Shown here: positions 8,434 through 18,269 of the stretch, piece by piece | Numbering within the stretch: the first letter of the stretch is position 1 | Layout of the letters: every line of letters begins with the position of its first letter | Assembly: GCA_041397845.1 (NCBI GenBank) | Contig: JAWKVW010000016.1 | Location: 25,877 to 89,876 of the forward strand | Reading direction: 5' to 3' | Length of the DNA: 64,000 bases | Origin: JAKPQE01 sp041397845 | GTDB taxonomy: Bacteria > Pseudomonadota > Alphaproteobacteria > Rhizobiales > JAKPQE01 | Notes under the pieces: generated by a model | The model's input: the letters and a program-made list of their open reading frames with translations, nothing else | Databases searched by the model: none | What the model was told of the DNA's origin: nothing | Translations under genes and position numbers: made by a program

Positions 8434-9633
8434 CTAGACCGCCTGAAGCGCGATCTCGATGTCCTCGATGAGGTCGAGCGGGTCCTCGAGGCCGACCGAC
8501 AGGCGCAGGAGGCCCTCGGTGATGCCGAATTCGGCCCGCAGCTCCGGCGCCAGCCGCTGGTGCGTCGTCGTTGCCGGATGGGCGAGGATCGATTTGGCAT
8601 CGCCGAGATTGTTCGAGATCTTGATGACCTGCAGCGCGTTCGACAGCCGGTACGCCGCCGCCTTGTCGGCGACCTCGAAGGCAACGAGCGTCGAGCCGCC
8701 GCTCATCTGCCGGGCAATGATCTCGGCCTGCGGATGGTCCGGCCGTCCGGGATAGATCGTCCGCGACACCTTCGGATGGCTGGCAAGGAGATCGGCGATC
8801 CGCGCCGCCGTCCGCGCCTGCCGCTCGACCCGGAGCTCCAGCGTCTCGAGGCCCTTCAGCAGCACCCAGGCATTGAACGGGCTGAGCGCCGGCCCCGTCT
8901 GGCGCAGGAAATTGTGCAGATGGTCGGCGACGAACGCCTCGTCGGCGAGCACGATGCCGCCAAGGCAGCGGCCCTGGCCGTCGATGTGCTTGGTCGCCGA
9001 ATAGATGACGACATCGGCGCCGAGCGCGATCGGCTTCTGGAAGATCGGCGTCGCAAAGACGTTGTCGACGACGAGCCGTGCGCCCGCCGCATGGGCGATC
9101 TCGGCGACCGCCGCGATATCGACGATCTCGAGCGTCGGATTGGTCGGCGTCTCGAGGAACAGCACCTTCGTTTCCGGCCGCAGCGCCGCCCGCCAGTTGT
9201 CGAGATGGGTGCCGTCGACCAGCGTCGAGGTGACGCCGAAGCGCGGCAGCAGGTCCGTGACGATGTAGTCGCACGACGAGAACATCGCCCGGTGCGCGAC
9301 GACATGGTCGCCGGCCGAAAGCTGGCACATCAGCGCGGCGAGCACTGCCGCCATGCCGCTCGCCGTCGCCCGCGCCGCGCCGGCCCCCTCGAGCAGCCGC
9401 ATCCGCTCCTCGAACATCGCCACCGTCGGATTGGAAAAGCGCGAGTAGATGAAACCGGGATCCTCGCCGTTGAAGCGGGCCTCGGCCGCCTCGGCACTGG
9501 CATAGACGAAGCCCTGCGTCAGGAACATCGCCTCGGACATCTCGCCAAGCTCGGAGCGCGCCGTGCCGCCATGCACGAGCTGGGTGGCGGGACGAAGGGC
9601 TCGGACGGGACGATCGGCGGACGACTGGGTCAT
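8434..9633 (-). CDS. metZ: O-succinylhomoserine sulfhydrylase
   Basis: PLP enzyme of the Cys/Met metabolism family that makes homocysteine from O-succinylhomoserine and sulfide in methionine synthesis. The 399-residue protein carries the family core: the SRFSNPT loop, ATASGMAAV, LFLETPTNPTLE, VDNVFATP, the PLP-lysine motif SATKHIDGQGR and the C-terminal LGDAKSI and LLRLSVGLED. The N-terminus RPATQLVHGG is typical of MetZ. The start at 9633 follows AGGAGGT on the minus strand. A SAM-II riboswitch lies in its leader, which supports the methionine assignment over cystathionine synthase or lyase. Confidence 0.93.
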   Translation of the reverse strand: MTQSSADRPVRALRPATQLVHGGTARSELGEMSEAMFLTQGFVYASAEAAEARFNGEDPGFIYSRFSNPTVAMFEERMRLLEGAGAARATASGMAAVLAALMCQLSAGDHVVAHRAMFSSCDYIVTDLLPRFGVTSTLVDGTHLDNWRAALRPETKVLFLETPTNPTLEIVDIAAVAEIAHAAGARLVVDNVFATPIFQKPIALGADVVIYSATKHIDGQGRCLGGIVLADEAFVADHLHNFLRQTGPALSPFNAWVLLKGLETLELRVERQARTAARIADLLASHPKVSRTIYPGRPDHPQAEIIARQMSGGSTLVAFEVADKAAAYRLSNALQVIKISNNLGDAKSILAHPATTTHQRLAPELRAEFGITEGLLRLSVGLEDPLDLIEDIEIALQAV

Positions 9634-9706
9634 GGCACACCTCCTGGACAACAAAAAATCCGGTCGAAGCTGCCGCCTCGCCGGATGGATCGTGCGCCGC
9701 GGCCTC

Positions 9707-9760
9707 TTTAGCGAGTTGTTTAACGTGGCTGCAAGCCGGCCGGCCCAAATCACCACGGGA
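9707..9760 (-). promoter_or_regulatory. SAM-II riboswitch in the metZ leader
   Basis: On the minus strand the leader contains CCGTGGTGATTTGG, then a GC-rich loop and GCTTGCAGCCACG, then TTAAACAA and GCTAAAG. This is the conserved H-type pseudoknot of SAM-II (metA motif), known from alphaproteobacterial methionine genes. The 3' part lies about 75 bases before the metZ start; SAM binding would be expected to lower metZ expression. Recognised by eye from the consensus. Confidence 0.9.
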
Positions 9761-9854
9761 TGGCCTCCTGCATAGCCAAACCCCGCCTTGGCGTCAATCC
9801 GGCGATGCGCTAGGAAAGGCGGCAACAACGCGGAACGGCCGGGGGACAGGGCGA

Positions 9855-10970
9855 GTGACGGACGGATTGAGCGCAGCGACGGGCATCCTGCCGATGCAGG
9901 CCATCGCCGGCCTTGTGGACGACGGCGCCATCACCATCGCCCGCCCGCTCGATGCCGACCAGATCCAGCCGGCAAGCCTCGATTTGCGCCTTGGTCCGGT
10001 TGCCTACCGCGTCCGCGCCAGCTTCCTGCCCGGCCCCGGCCGCACTGTCGCCGACCGCCTCGAAGACCTGAAGCTGCACGAGATCGACCTGTCGAAGGGC
10101 GCCGTGCTGGAAACCGGCTGCGTCTACATCGTGCCGCTGCTCGAAGGGCTCGCCCTGCCCGCCGACATTTCCGCCTCGGCCAATCCGAAAAGCTCGACCG
10201 GCCGGCTCGACATCTTCACCCGTGTCATTGCCGACGGAACCCGCGCCTTCGATCAGGTGCCGGCCGGCTACAAGGGTCCGCTCTTTGCCGAAATCGGCCC
10301 GCGCACCTTCCCGATCCTTGCCCGCGCCGGCTCGCGCCTGTCGCAGATCCGTTTTCGCCGCGGCCACGCCATCCTCGACGACGCCGAGCTGACGGCGCTG
10401 CATGCCCGCGAGCGCCTCGTCACCAGCGACCCGGTCGACATCGCCGGCGGCATCGCCGTCTCGATCGATCTCAGCGGCAATGACGACGGCCTCGTCGGCT
10501 TCCGCGCCAAGCATCACACCGGCCTCGTCGACGTCGACCGCAAGGACGCCTGCGACGTCCTCGACTACTGGGAGCCGGTCTATTGCCGCGGCCGGGGCGG
10601 GCTCGTGCTCGATCCGGACGAGTTCTACATCCTCGTCTCCCGCGAGCCGGTGCACGTGCCGCCGGACTATGCCGCCGAGATGGTGCCGTTCGATCCGCTC
10701 GTCGGCGAATTCCGCGTTCACTACGCCGGCTTCTTCGATCCCGGCTTCGGCCATGTCGCGGCCGGCGGCGGCGGCGCCCGCGCCGTCCTCGAGGTGCGCA
10801 GCCGCGAGGTGCCCTTCATCCTCGAGGATGCCCAGATCGTCGGCCGCCTCGTCTACGAGAAGATGTCGGAGCGCCCGAAGAGCCTTTACGGCGAGGGCCT
10901 CGGCTCGAATTATCAGGCCCAGGGCCTGAAACTCTCCAAGCACTTCCGCGCCTGGCAATCGGGGCGATGA
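9855..10970 (+). CDS. dcd: dCTP deaminase, long alphaproteobacterial form
   Basis: Converts dCTP to dUTP for thymidylate synthesis. At 371 residues it is about twice the length of E. coli Dcd and matches the duplicated form found in alphaproteobacteria. The N-terminal half has the nucleotide-binding ASLDLRLG and the conserved SSTGRLDIFTRVI region; the C-terminal half repeats the fold (DEFYILVSRE, PSLYGEG-like KSLYGEGLGSNYQ). The gene starts with GTG at 9855, consistent with the N-terminal alignment. tRNA-Gly follows 60 bases after the stop codon. Confidence 0.9.
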   Translation: MTDGLSAATGILPMQAIAGLVDDGAITIARPLDADQIQPASLDLRLGPVAYRVRASFLPGPGRTVADRLEDLKLHEIDLSKGAVLETGCVYIVPLLEGLALPADISASANPKSSTGRLDIFTRVIADGTRAFDQVPAGYKGPLFAEIGPRTFPILARAGSRLSQIRFRRGHAILDDAELTALHARERLVTSDPVDIAGGIAVSIDLSGNDDGLVGFRAKHHTGLVDVDRKDACDVLDYWEPVYCRGRGGLVLDPDEFYILVSREPVHVPPDYAAEMVPFDPLVGEFRVHYAGFFDPGFGHVAAGGGGARAVLEVRSREVPFILEDAQIVGRLVYEKMSERPKSLYGEGLGSNYQAQGLKLSKHFRAWQSGR

Positions 10971-11030
10971 AGGCGCAGCACATTTCGCTCTTGGCAAAGG
11001 GCCGCCCCTCGGTCTAATCAAGAGGCCGAA

Positions 11031-11104
11031 GCGGGTGTAGTTCAATGGTAGAACGGCAGCTTCCCAAGCTGCATACGAGGGTTCGATTCCCTTCACCCGC
11101 TCCA
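11031..11104 (+). tRNA. tRNA-Gly (anticodon CCC)
   Basis: A complete cloverleaf of 74 bases: acceptor stem GCGGGTG/CACCCGC, D-loop with TTCAATGGTAGAA, anticodon stem GCAGC/GCTGC enclosing the loop TTCCCAA (anticodon CCC), T-arm GTTCGATTC, and an encoded CCA end. Confidence 0.97.
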
Positions 11105-11118
11105 GTTTTTCCGGCCCG

Positions 11119-11514
11119 TCAGCCGTTTTCCGCCTCTGCCGCCTCGAGCGCGTCGCACTCCGCGTCGGTGAACAGCCGCGAGCGCGTCAGGAACCGCTTG
11201 CCGGTGCCGTTCTCCAGCGAAAACATGCCACCCTGCCCGTCGACGACATCGATGATGAGCTGGGTATGCTTCCAGTAGTCGAATTGCGCCCGGGTCATCA
11301 GGAATGGCGCGCCGCCGATTTCGCCGAGCTGCACATCGCCGTCTCCGGTCATGAATTCGCCCTGCGGATAGCACATCGGCGCCGAGCCGTCGCAGCATCC
11401 GCCGGACTGGTGAAACAGCACCGGCCCGTGCGCCGCCTGCAGCTCGGCGATGAGCCCGAGCGCCGCCTCGCTTGCCAGCACGCGCGCCGGCACATCTTCC
11501 CTCGTCCTGTCCAT
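11119..11514 (-). CDS. DUF779 family protein, aldehyde-dehydrogenase partner
   Basis: A 131-residue protein of the DUF779 family, found almost always beside acetaldehyde-type dehydrogenases; its biochemical role is unknown. It shows the family Cys-rich centre HQSGGCCDGSAPMC and the C-terminal half ending in a FSLEN...G.RFL pattern. Three closely spaced Cys and a conserved His suggest metal or disulfide chemistry, which is inference. It lies downstream of the aldehyde dehydrogenase gene on the same strand, separated by 184 bases that hold a strong hairpin. Confidence 0.85.
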   Translation of the reverse strand: MDRTREDVPARVLASEAALGLIAELQAAHGPVLFHQSGGCCDGSAPMCYPQGEFMTGDGDVQLGEIGGAPFLMTRAQFDYWKHTQLIIDVVDGQGGMFSLENGTGKRFLTRSRLFTDAECDALEAAEAENG

Positions 11515-11547
11515 GGGGCTCTCCGTCCCGTATCGAAAGACCAAATC

Positions 11548-11582
11548 GGCCGGAGCGACAGGGGGGATTGGTCGCTCCGGCC
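11548..11582 (-). terminator. Strong hairpin between the aldehyde dehydrogenase and DUF779 genes
   Basis: A perfect 12-bp stem (GGCCGGAGCGAC with its complement, 11-base loop). No U-tract follows on the minus strand, so it is more likely an RNA-processing or partial attenuation structure than a full terminator. It would set the ratio of enzyme to DUF779 transcript. Confidence 0.5.
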
Positions 11583-11698
11583 AGTCGGGTCCGCCGCCGT
11601 CCGGAGGAAGACGGCGACGGCCTTGCCCGAAGGGCGGCGCGTGGCCCGCCGCCCGATCGACCGCATCATCGGCCCGGTCGGTCGCCGGGCCGTGTCGA

Positions 11699-13201
<1,503 letters not shown>

Positions 13202-13234
13202 CGGTTTCCTCCCGAAGTTTCGATGAGGCCAATA

Positions 13235-13253
13235 TTGGCAATCGACATGCCAA
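13235..13253 (-). promoter_or_regulatory. Sigma-54 promoter for the aldehyde dehydrogenase gene
   Basis: On the minus strand TTGGCATGTCGATTGCC matches the -24/-12 consensus TGGCAC-N5-TTGC, with the invariant 10 bases between GG and GC. Transcription would begin near 13226, about 25 bases before the ATG. The neighbouring divergent gene encodes a sigma-54 activator, as expected. Confidence 0.75.
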
Positions 13254-13412
13254 GTTCGCCGCTTGAACCGACGCGCTGTTCAGGAATTGGCTAGAGCGAT
13301 GCGAAATAAATCGAATTTTAATTCGAGCCGGACTTGCCGGTTTGTCCGCTATGGACAGCCGCCTTTGTCTCCGACAGAATGCGTGGAAACCTACAACAAC
13401 TAAGAAAATCAC

Positions 13413-13431
13413 CTGTTGCAACTTGCAACAG
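13413..13431. promoter_or_regulatory. 19-bp perfect palindrome, probable activator-binding (enhancer) site
   Basis: CTGTTGCAA-C-TTGCAACAG is a perfect 9+1+9 inverted repeat. It lies just before the activator's start codon and about 160 bp upstream of the divergent sigma-54 promoter, the usual distance for an enhancer-binding site. It could serve activation of the dehydrogenase and autorepression of the regulator at once. Confidence 0.7.
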
Positions 13432-13437
13432 CATGGG

Positions 13438-15291
13438 ATGGAACGCATGGGCTCGACCGCCAGTCAACAGACGATCGCCGATGCGCGGCGCATGTTCTTT
13501 CGCGATGGAACGGTGCCGACGACGCTTGTTCCCTCGCCCATCCTGGAGAGCTGGCGCCGCTGCGCCGGAGCCGGCCTCGACGCGGCGAGCCGCCCGCGCA
13601 TCGAGCCGCTGACCGCCGGCGAGCTGCGCCGCGAGCAGTCCCGCCACGACCTCCTGCGCCGGGCGAGCCGCGCCGAAATTGCCGCCCTTTCCGCCGTCGC
13701 CGGCGCCACCGACTGCATCATCGTGCTGACCGATCCGAGCGGCCTCGTTCTCGAGACGGTCGGCGATGCCGAGTTTGCCAGCCGCGCCGCCCGCATTTCC
13801 CTGAGCCCCGGCGCCTGCTGGGACGAGACGACCACCGGCACCAATGCCATCGGCACCGCGATCGTCGAGGGCCGGCCCGTCCTCGTGCGCGGCGGCCAGC
13901 ACTATTTCGAGCCGCACCGCATCCTCTCCTGCGCTGCCGTGCCGATTCACGCCCCGACCGGCGAGATCATCGGCGTCATCGACCTGACCGGCCCGAGCGG
14001 CCGCACCGGCCGCCACAGCCTCGGCCTCGTCGACCTCGCCGTCGAGCAGATCGAGCACCGCCTGTTCGACGGCCGCTTCGCCGACTGCGATGTCCTCGCC
14101 CTCGCCGCCGATGCCTCGATGCTCGACACCTCGCGCGAAAGCATCCTCGTCTTCCGCGACGACCGCCTCGTCGCCGCCAACCGGTCGGGCCTGCGCCTTC
14201 TCGAAACCGATCGCGCCGCCATCGGCTCGGAGCGCTTCGAAACGCTCTTCAAGGACGAGCGTCCGCGCAGCGACGGCATCGAGACCCTGCGCACCCGTGC
14301 CGGCGCCAGCCTGTTTGCCAAGCGCCGCATCGCCCGGCAGGCCTGGGCGCCGGGGCGCGATCTCGCCGCCCCCGCCGATCCCGCAGCGCCGATCCTCGAC
14401 CGCGACGCCACCGCCGCGCTCGAGCGCTCCGTCCGCCTCGTCAATGGCGGCGTGCCGGTGCTCGTCCACGGCGAAACCGGCTCCGGCAAGGAGATGTTCG
14501 CCCGGCGCATCCACGCCCTTGGCAAGCGCGCCACGAAACCGTTCGTCGCCATCAACTGCGCCGCCCTGCCGGAAAGCCTCATCGAGGCCGAACTCTTCGG
14601 CTACGAGGACGGCGCCTTCACCGGCGCCCGCCGCAACGGCGCCAGGGGTCTCCTGCGCCAGGCCGACGGCGGCGTTCTCTTCCTCGACGAGATCGGCGAC
14701 ATGCCGCTCGCCCTGCAGGCCCGCCTGCTCCGCGTCCTGCAGGACCGCGAGGTCCGCCCCCTCGGCGGCGGCAAGGCCGTGCCGGTCGATTTTCACCTCG
14801 TCTGCGCCACCCACCGGAACCTGAAGGAACTCGTCGACGACGGCCGGTTCCGCGCCGACCTTTATTATCGCGTCGCCCAGTACACCGTCGAACTGCGGCC
14901 GCTGCGCGATATTGCCGATCGCCGCGACGTCGTCGGCGCCCTCTGGCAGCGCCTCGCGCCAAACGGGCTGAAGCTCGGTGCGGACGCCCTCGATCGCATC
15001 GTCGCCCACGACTGGCCGGGCAATTTCCGCCAGCTTTCCGGGACGCTGCGCGCCCTCGTCGCCCTTGCCGGCACCGAGGAAGGCGAGATCGGCCTCGACA
15101 TGCTGCCGGCCGACATCGCCGGAGGTCGAGACGAGGCGCCGGCGGGGGCGGCGAACGATCTCGAGGCGATCACCATCGCCGCCATGCGCCGGACACTTGA
15201 GGAAGCCGGCGGCAATGTCTCGCTTGCCGCCCGCCGCCTCGGCATCGACCGCACGACCCTCTACCGCCGCCTCCTCTGGAAGGCGAACTAG
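13438..15291 (+). CDS. Sigma-54-dependent activator, AcoR type
   Basis: Enhancer-binding protein with an N-terminal GAF-type sensor (about residues 60-210), an AAA+ domain and a C-terminal Fis-type helix-turn-helix (AARRLGIDRTTLYRRL). The AAA+ domain carries the Walker A motif GETGSGKE, the sigma-54-contacting GAFTGA loop and the Walker B motif GGVLFLDEIGDMP. The order GAF-AAA-Fis and the neighbouring aldehyde dehydrogenase/DUF779 genes fit the AcoR group that responds to acetoin, ethanol or aldehydes; the inducer is not known. Two starts are possible, ATG at 13438 or 13447; the second has the better-placed GGGA. Confidence 0.9.
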   Translation: MERMGSTASQQTIADARRMFFRDGTVPTTLVPSPILESWRRCAGAGLDAASRPRIEPLTAGELRREQSRHDLLRRASRAEIAALSAVAGATDCIIVLTDPSGLVLETVGDAEFASRAARISLSPGACWDETTTGTNAIGTAIVEGRPVLVRGGQHYFEPHRILSCAAVPIHAPTGEIIGVIDLTGPSGRTGRHSLGLVDLAVEQIEHRLFDGRFADCDVLALAADASMLDTSRESILVFRDDRLVAANRSGLRLLETDRAAIGSERFETLFKDERPRSDGIETLRTRAGASLFAKRRIARQAWAPGRDLAAPADPAAPILDRDATAALERSVRLVNGGVPVLVHGETGSGKEMFARRIHALGKRATKPFVAINCAALPESLIEAELFGYEDGAFTGARRNGARGLLRQADGGVLFLDEIGDMPLALQARLLRVLQDREVRPLGGGKAVPVDFHLVCATHRNLKELVDDGRFRADLYYRVAQYTVELRPLRDIADRRDVVGALWQRLAPNGLKLGADALDRIVAHDWPGNFRQLSGTLRALVALAGTEEGEIGLDMLPADIAGGRDEAPAGAANDLEAITIAAMRRTLEEAGGNVSLAARRLGIDRTTLYRRLLWKAN

Positions 15292-15413
15292 GACGCCCGG
15301 ACTTAATCCCCGCCGCGACGGAACGCCCGCGCCGGGCGTCGAGACATTGCGTCCGCGCGGTGCTAGTTTGCCGGCCGATTTGCAGTCCGCTCCAGTATCG
15401 AGGAAATTCCGAA

Positions 15414-15938
15414 ATGAAGACACCGATCCGCGCCATCGCGATCGCCGCTTCGCTGCTCGGCACCGCCATGTCGGTCGCCCCGCTCGCCGCCGATGAAATC
15501 CCCGGCTTCGTCTGGGAGGCCGTCTCGGGCGAAAGCGTGCCGGCGACCGCCTATTCCGGCGCCATCGATGGCAGCGCACCGACCCATCTTTGCCGGGTCA
15601 TCAATCGCCAGGACGTCGAGATCGGTTATCTCGGCGAGGTCTTCTGCCAGATCGGTGGCGACGGCATGAACCGGCCCTACAGCATCTTCCAGGTGCTGAC
15701 GGTGGCGCCCGGCGTCGACTGGGCCAGGGCCGAAGGCTCGAAAGCCCCTGCCGCATCGGTGAATTTCAGCAATGGCCGCGGCCCGGATTCCTTCGCCTGC
15801 CGCTTTCCCCATGACGAGGCGACCCTCGTCGGGACGCTGCGCGACGGCTTCTGTCATGCCGGCTTCAAGGACACCGAGCTTCAGTCGGACGCCTTCGACG
15901 TGCTGGTCTGGGCCGACGGCAAGGGTCCGGCGAAGTAA
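15414..15938 (+). CDS. Exported DM9-repeat-like protein
   Basis: A 174-residue protein with a clear Sec signal (MKTPIRAIAIAASLLGTAMS, cleavage near residue 26). The mature part shows two similar halves, each with a Trp, a V-P-A-T-A or aligned segment, a Cys followed by a small loop, and a C-terminal V-L. This resembles DM9/DUF3421 repeats, known as lectin-like modules in eukaryotes and scattered bacteria. The assignment is by pattern only. Four Cys in the mature protein could form disulfides in the periplasm. GAGGAA precedes the ATG. It stands alone, convergent with the BASS transporter gene. Confidence 0.5.
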   Translation: MKTPIRAIAIAASLLGTAMSVAPLAADEIPGFVWEAVSGESVPATAYSGAIDGSAPTHLCRVINRQDVEIGYLGEVFCQIGGDGMNRPYSIFQVLTVAPGVDWARAEGSKAPAASVNFSNGRGPDSFACRFPHDEATLVGTLRDGFCHAGFKDTELQSDAFDVLVWADGKGPAK

Positions 15939-15968
15939 CGCCGGCCCACGAAAGTTTGCCGGCGGCAC

Positions 15969-16844
15969 TCAGATGTCGCCGGCGGTCTCCCCAACTGCCG
16001 GGATCCGGCGCCCGACCGCGATGATCGCCAGGATCGAGACATTCATCGAAATCGCGTAGATCATCGCCGGAATGGCAAGCTCCGGCACGCCGATGAGATT
16101 GATCGTCACGAACATCGCCACGGCAACATTCTGCAGCCCGCATTCGACCGCGATCGCAATCGCCGACGCCGGCTGCAGCCGCAGAAGCGCGGCAACGCCG
16201 AAGCCGGCCGCCATCGCAATGACATTGAGCGCCATCACCGCCGGCCCGACATCGCGCCAGTGCAGCGCGATCGCATCCCACTGCCCCCAGAACGTCGCAA
16301 AGACGATCGCCGCGAAAATCAGGCTGGCAATGCGTCGCGCCGTCGGCAGCACCGCCAGCGCCCCTCGCCCGGCCCTCGCCCGGATGCCCATGCCGATGAC
16401 CAGCGGCAGGCCGGTGACGAGAAACACCGAACCGGCGGTCATGCCGAGCGGCAGCCGGATCGCCTGGCTGGTGCCGAGGAAATGCTCGAGCGCCGCGCCG
16501 ACGACCAGCGGCACGGAGACGATCGACAGAAGGCTCGTTGCCGCCGTCATCGCGATCGACAGGGCCACCTCGCCCCGCGCCACCAGCGTCAGGAAATTTG
16601 ACGTCACGCCGCCCGGCGCGGCCGCGACGACGACGAGGCCGACGCTCATCTCCGGCGAAAGGTCGAAAAGGCGTGCGAGCACCACCGCCAGCACCGGCAG
16701 GCCGAGGATCTGCACCGCAAGCCCGGCCGCGAACGGTCGTCCCGCCCGGCCGAGCCGGCGGAAATCCCGGCCCGTCAGCCCGAGCCCGACGACCGCCATG
16801 ATGATGGCAAGGCCAAGGGGAAGAAGGATCGAGATCGTCGACAA
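15969..16844 (-). CDS. Bile acid:sodium symporter (BASS) family transporter
   Basis: Membrane transporter of the BASS/SBF family, about ten hydrophobic segments over 291 residues. Bacterial members take up organic acids, pantoate or bile acids with sodium; the substrate here is unknown. Family motifs include LPLGLAIIMAVVGLGLT at the N-terminus, AAAPGGVTSNFLT and VECGLQNVAVAM, where the two crossing helices bind sodium. A TTG start at 16844 is proposed because GGGAG precedes it and the protein then begins exactly at the family N-terminus. An ATG at 16907 adds 21 unrelated residues. Confidence 0.85.
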   Translation of the reverse strand: MSTISILLPLGLAIIMAVVGLGLTGRDFRRLGRAGRPFAAGLAVQILGLPVLAVVLARLFDLSPEMSVGLVVVAAAPGGVTSNFLTLVARGEVALSIAMTAATSLLSIVSVPLVVGAALEHFLGTSQAIRLPLGMTAGSVFLVTGLPLVIGMGIRARAGRGALAVLPTARRIASLIFAAIVFATFWGQWDAIALHWRDVGPAVMALNVIAMAAGFGVAALLRLQPASAIAIAVECGLQNVAVAMFVTINLIGVPELAIPAMIYAISMNVSILAIIAVGRRIPAVGETAGDI

Positions 16845-16993
16845 CTGGCGTCTCCCTGTCAGATGCCCTGAGGCGGATTGCCGAGGGGGCCGCATGTTCT
16901 GCGGCATGCGAATGGCTGGCCTGAACGAAAGTCAAGGCATTGCCGCAATTCAGTCGCTAACATGCGCCATCGCGAAATGATCGGAGAATTATC

Positions 16994-17608
16994 ATGAACT
17001 TCCTTCGTCTGTCCGGCATCGTCGGCGCGCTCCTGTTGCTGGCCGCAGCGCCTCTCGATTTCGCCCGTGCCGAGACCAAGGTCGTCACCGAGGCGCCCGC
17101 TGCAAAGGACGATGTCCGCCGCCCGTTCATGCTGCGCGACGTGCGCAGCCGGGTCCTGACGGATCAGGACTTCCTCGGCAATTATCTCCTCGTCTATTTC
17201 GGCTACACCCATTGCCCGGACGTCTGCCCGACCAGCCTGCTGACCATTTCCGAAGTCATGAAGGGCCTCGGCGAGGACGCCAAGGGCGTCGTGCCGATTT
17301 TCATTTCGGTCGACCCGGATCGCGACACGCCCGAACACCTGCTCGAATACACCTCCGCCTTCGATGATCGTATCGTCGCCCTGACCGGGCCGCAGCAGTT
17401 CGTCGACGCCGCCATCGCCTCCTACAATGGCTATTACAAAAAGGTGCCGAGCAAGACGGAGCCGGCCGACTACACCATGGACCACACCGCCTCGATCGCC
17501 TTCGTCGACCCGGCCGGCAAGCTGATCACGCGCTTTGCCTATGGCGCCACGGTCGAGGAGATCGTCGCCCGCGTCCGCGAGACGATGACCGCCACCAGGT
17601 CGAACTGA
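16994..17608 (+). CDS. SCO1/SenC family copper chaperone
   Basis: Exported thioredoxin-fold protein that delivers copper to, or reduces, CuA-type sites. The 204-residue protein has a signal or anchor helix (about 5-25), the copper-binding motif C-P-D-V-C in GYTHCPDVCPTS and the downstream conserved His in DHTASIAFVD. GGAGAA lies 7 bases before the ATG. It is followed within 18 bases by a TlpA-like gene and then, convergently, by the nos operon, whose NosZ contains a CuA site. A role in maturing NosZ CuA is a reasonable inference; cytochrome oxidase is the other candidate. Confidence 0.9.
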   Translation: MNFLRLSGIVGALLLLAAAPLDFARAETKVVTEAPAAKDDVRRPFMLRDVRSRVLTDQDFLGNYLLVYFGYTHCPDVCPTSLLTISEVMKGLGEDAKGVVPIFISVDPDRDTPEHLLEYTSAFDDRIVALTGPQQFVDAAIASYNGYYKKVPSKTEPADYTMDHTASIAFVDPAGKLITRFAYGATVEEIVARVRETMTATRSN

Positions 17609-17626
17609 CACCGGCGGCGCGCCGTC

Positions 17627-18190
17627 ATGTTCGACCGGCTGCTTCCGGCCGCCCTCGCCTTGTCGTTCGTCTGTTTCGCCGGCCAGCCGATGGCCGGCGA
17701 AGCGCTTTTCGCGCCGCTCGACATTCTCATCGAGCGAACTCTGGACGAGCCGCCGGAAGAATTCGTCATTTCCCATGAAGGCGGGACCGCCGTCAGCCTC
17801 GCCGACTGGCGCGGCCGCATCGTCGTCCTCAACATCTGGGCGACCTGGTGCCTGCCCTGCCGCGACGAAATGCCGAGCCTCGACCGCCTGAGCCGTCTCG
17901 TCGATCCCGATGACATCGCCGTCCTCGCGGTATCGATTGATTCCCGCGCCGAGCGCGCCGTGCGGCCGTTCTATTTCACCACCGACATCACCAGCCTGCC
18001 GGTGCTGACCGCCGACGGCCGCGCCGTCGTCGGCGCCCTCGGCGACCAGACGATGCCCTTTACCGTCGTCCTCGGGCGCGACGGTCGCGAGATCGCCCGC
18101 GTGCGCGGTCCGGCCCGCTGGGATGACGCCCGCTTTGTCGACTGGCTGAAGGACAAGGCGCTGCAGGACAAGGCAAAGCCGGCGAACTGA
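17627..18190 (+). CDS. TlpA-like periplasmic thioredoxin
   Basis: A 187-residue protein with a Sec signal (about residues 1-24) and a TlpA/ResA-type thioredoxin fold. The active site is W-C-L-P-C in NIWATWCLPCRDEMP, with the cis-Pro loop in DQTMPFTVVL. Such proteins reduce disulfides in apo-cytochromes c or in CuA-site and SCO cysteines. Directly downstream of the SCO1 gene and facing nosY, it probably works with SCO1 on a periplasmic copper enzyme; that is inference from context. A hairpin terminator follows. Confidence 0.85.
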   Translation: MFDRLLPAALALSFVCFAGQPMAGEALFAPLDILIERTLDEPPEEFVISHEGGTAVSLADWRGRIVVLNIWATWCLPCRDEMPSLDRLSRLVDPDDIAVLAVSIDSRAERAVRPFYFTTDITSLPVLTADGRAVVGALGDQTMPFTVVLGRDGREIARVRGPARWDDARFVDWLKDKALQDKAKPAN

Positions 18191-18231
18191 TGCCCGCCGG
18201 CTTCAATTGTCAGTCCGATCGCCGCATCGCC

Positions 18232-18265
18232 GGCGAGCCTTGGCGAGACGGGCTCGCCACTTTTC
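18232..18265 (+). terminator. Rho-independent terminator after the tlpA-like gene
   Basis: Stem GGCGAGCC/GGCTCGCC (18232-18239 and 18251-18258) with an 11-base loop, followed by ACTTTTCCC. It ends the SCO1-TlpA unit before the convergent nosY. Confidence 0.65.
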
Positions 18266-18269
18266 CCGA

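Noticed and set aside
13318..15579. A 753-codon frame antisense to the sigma-54 activator
   Set aside because: Shadow frame without motifs; the AAA+ GAFTGA protein on the plus strand is certain.
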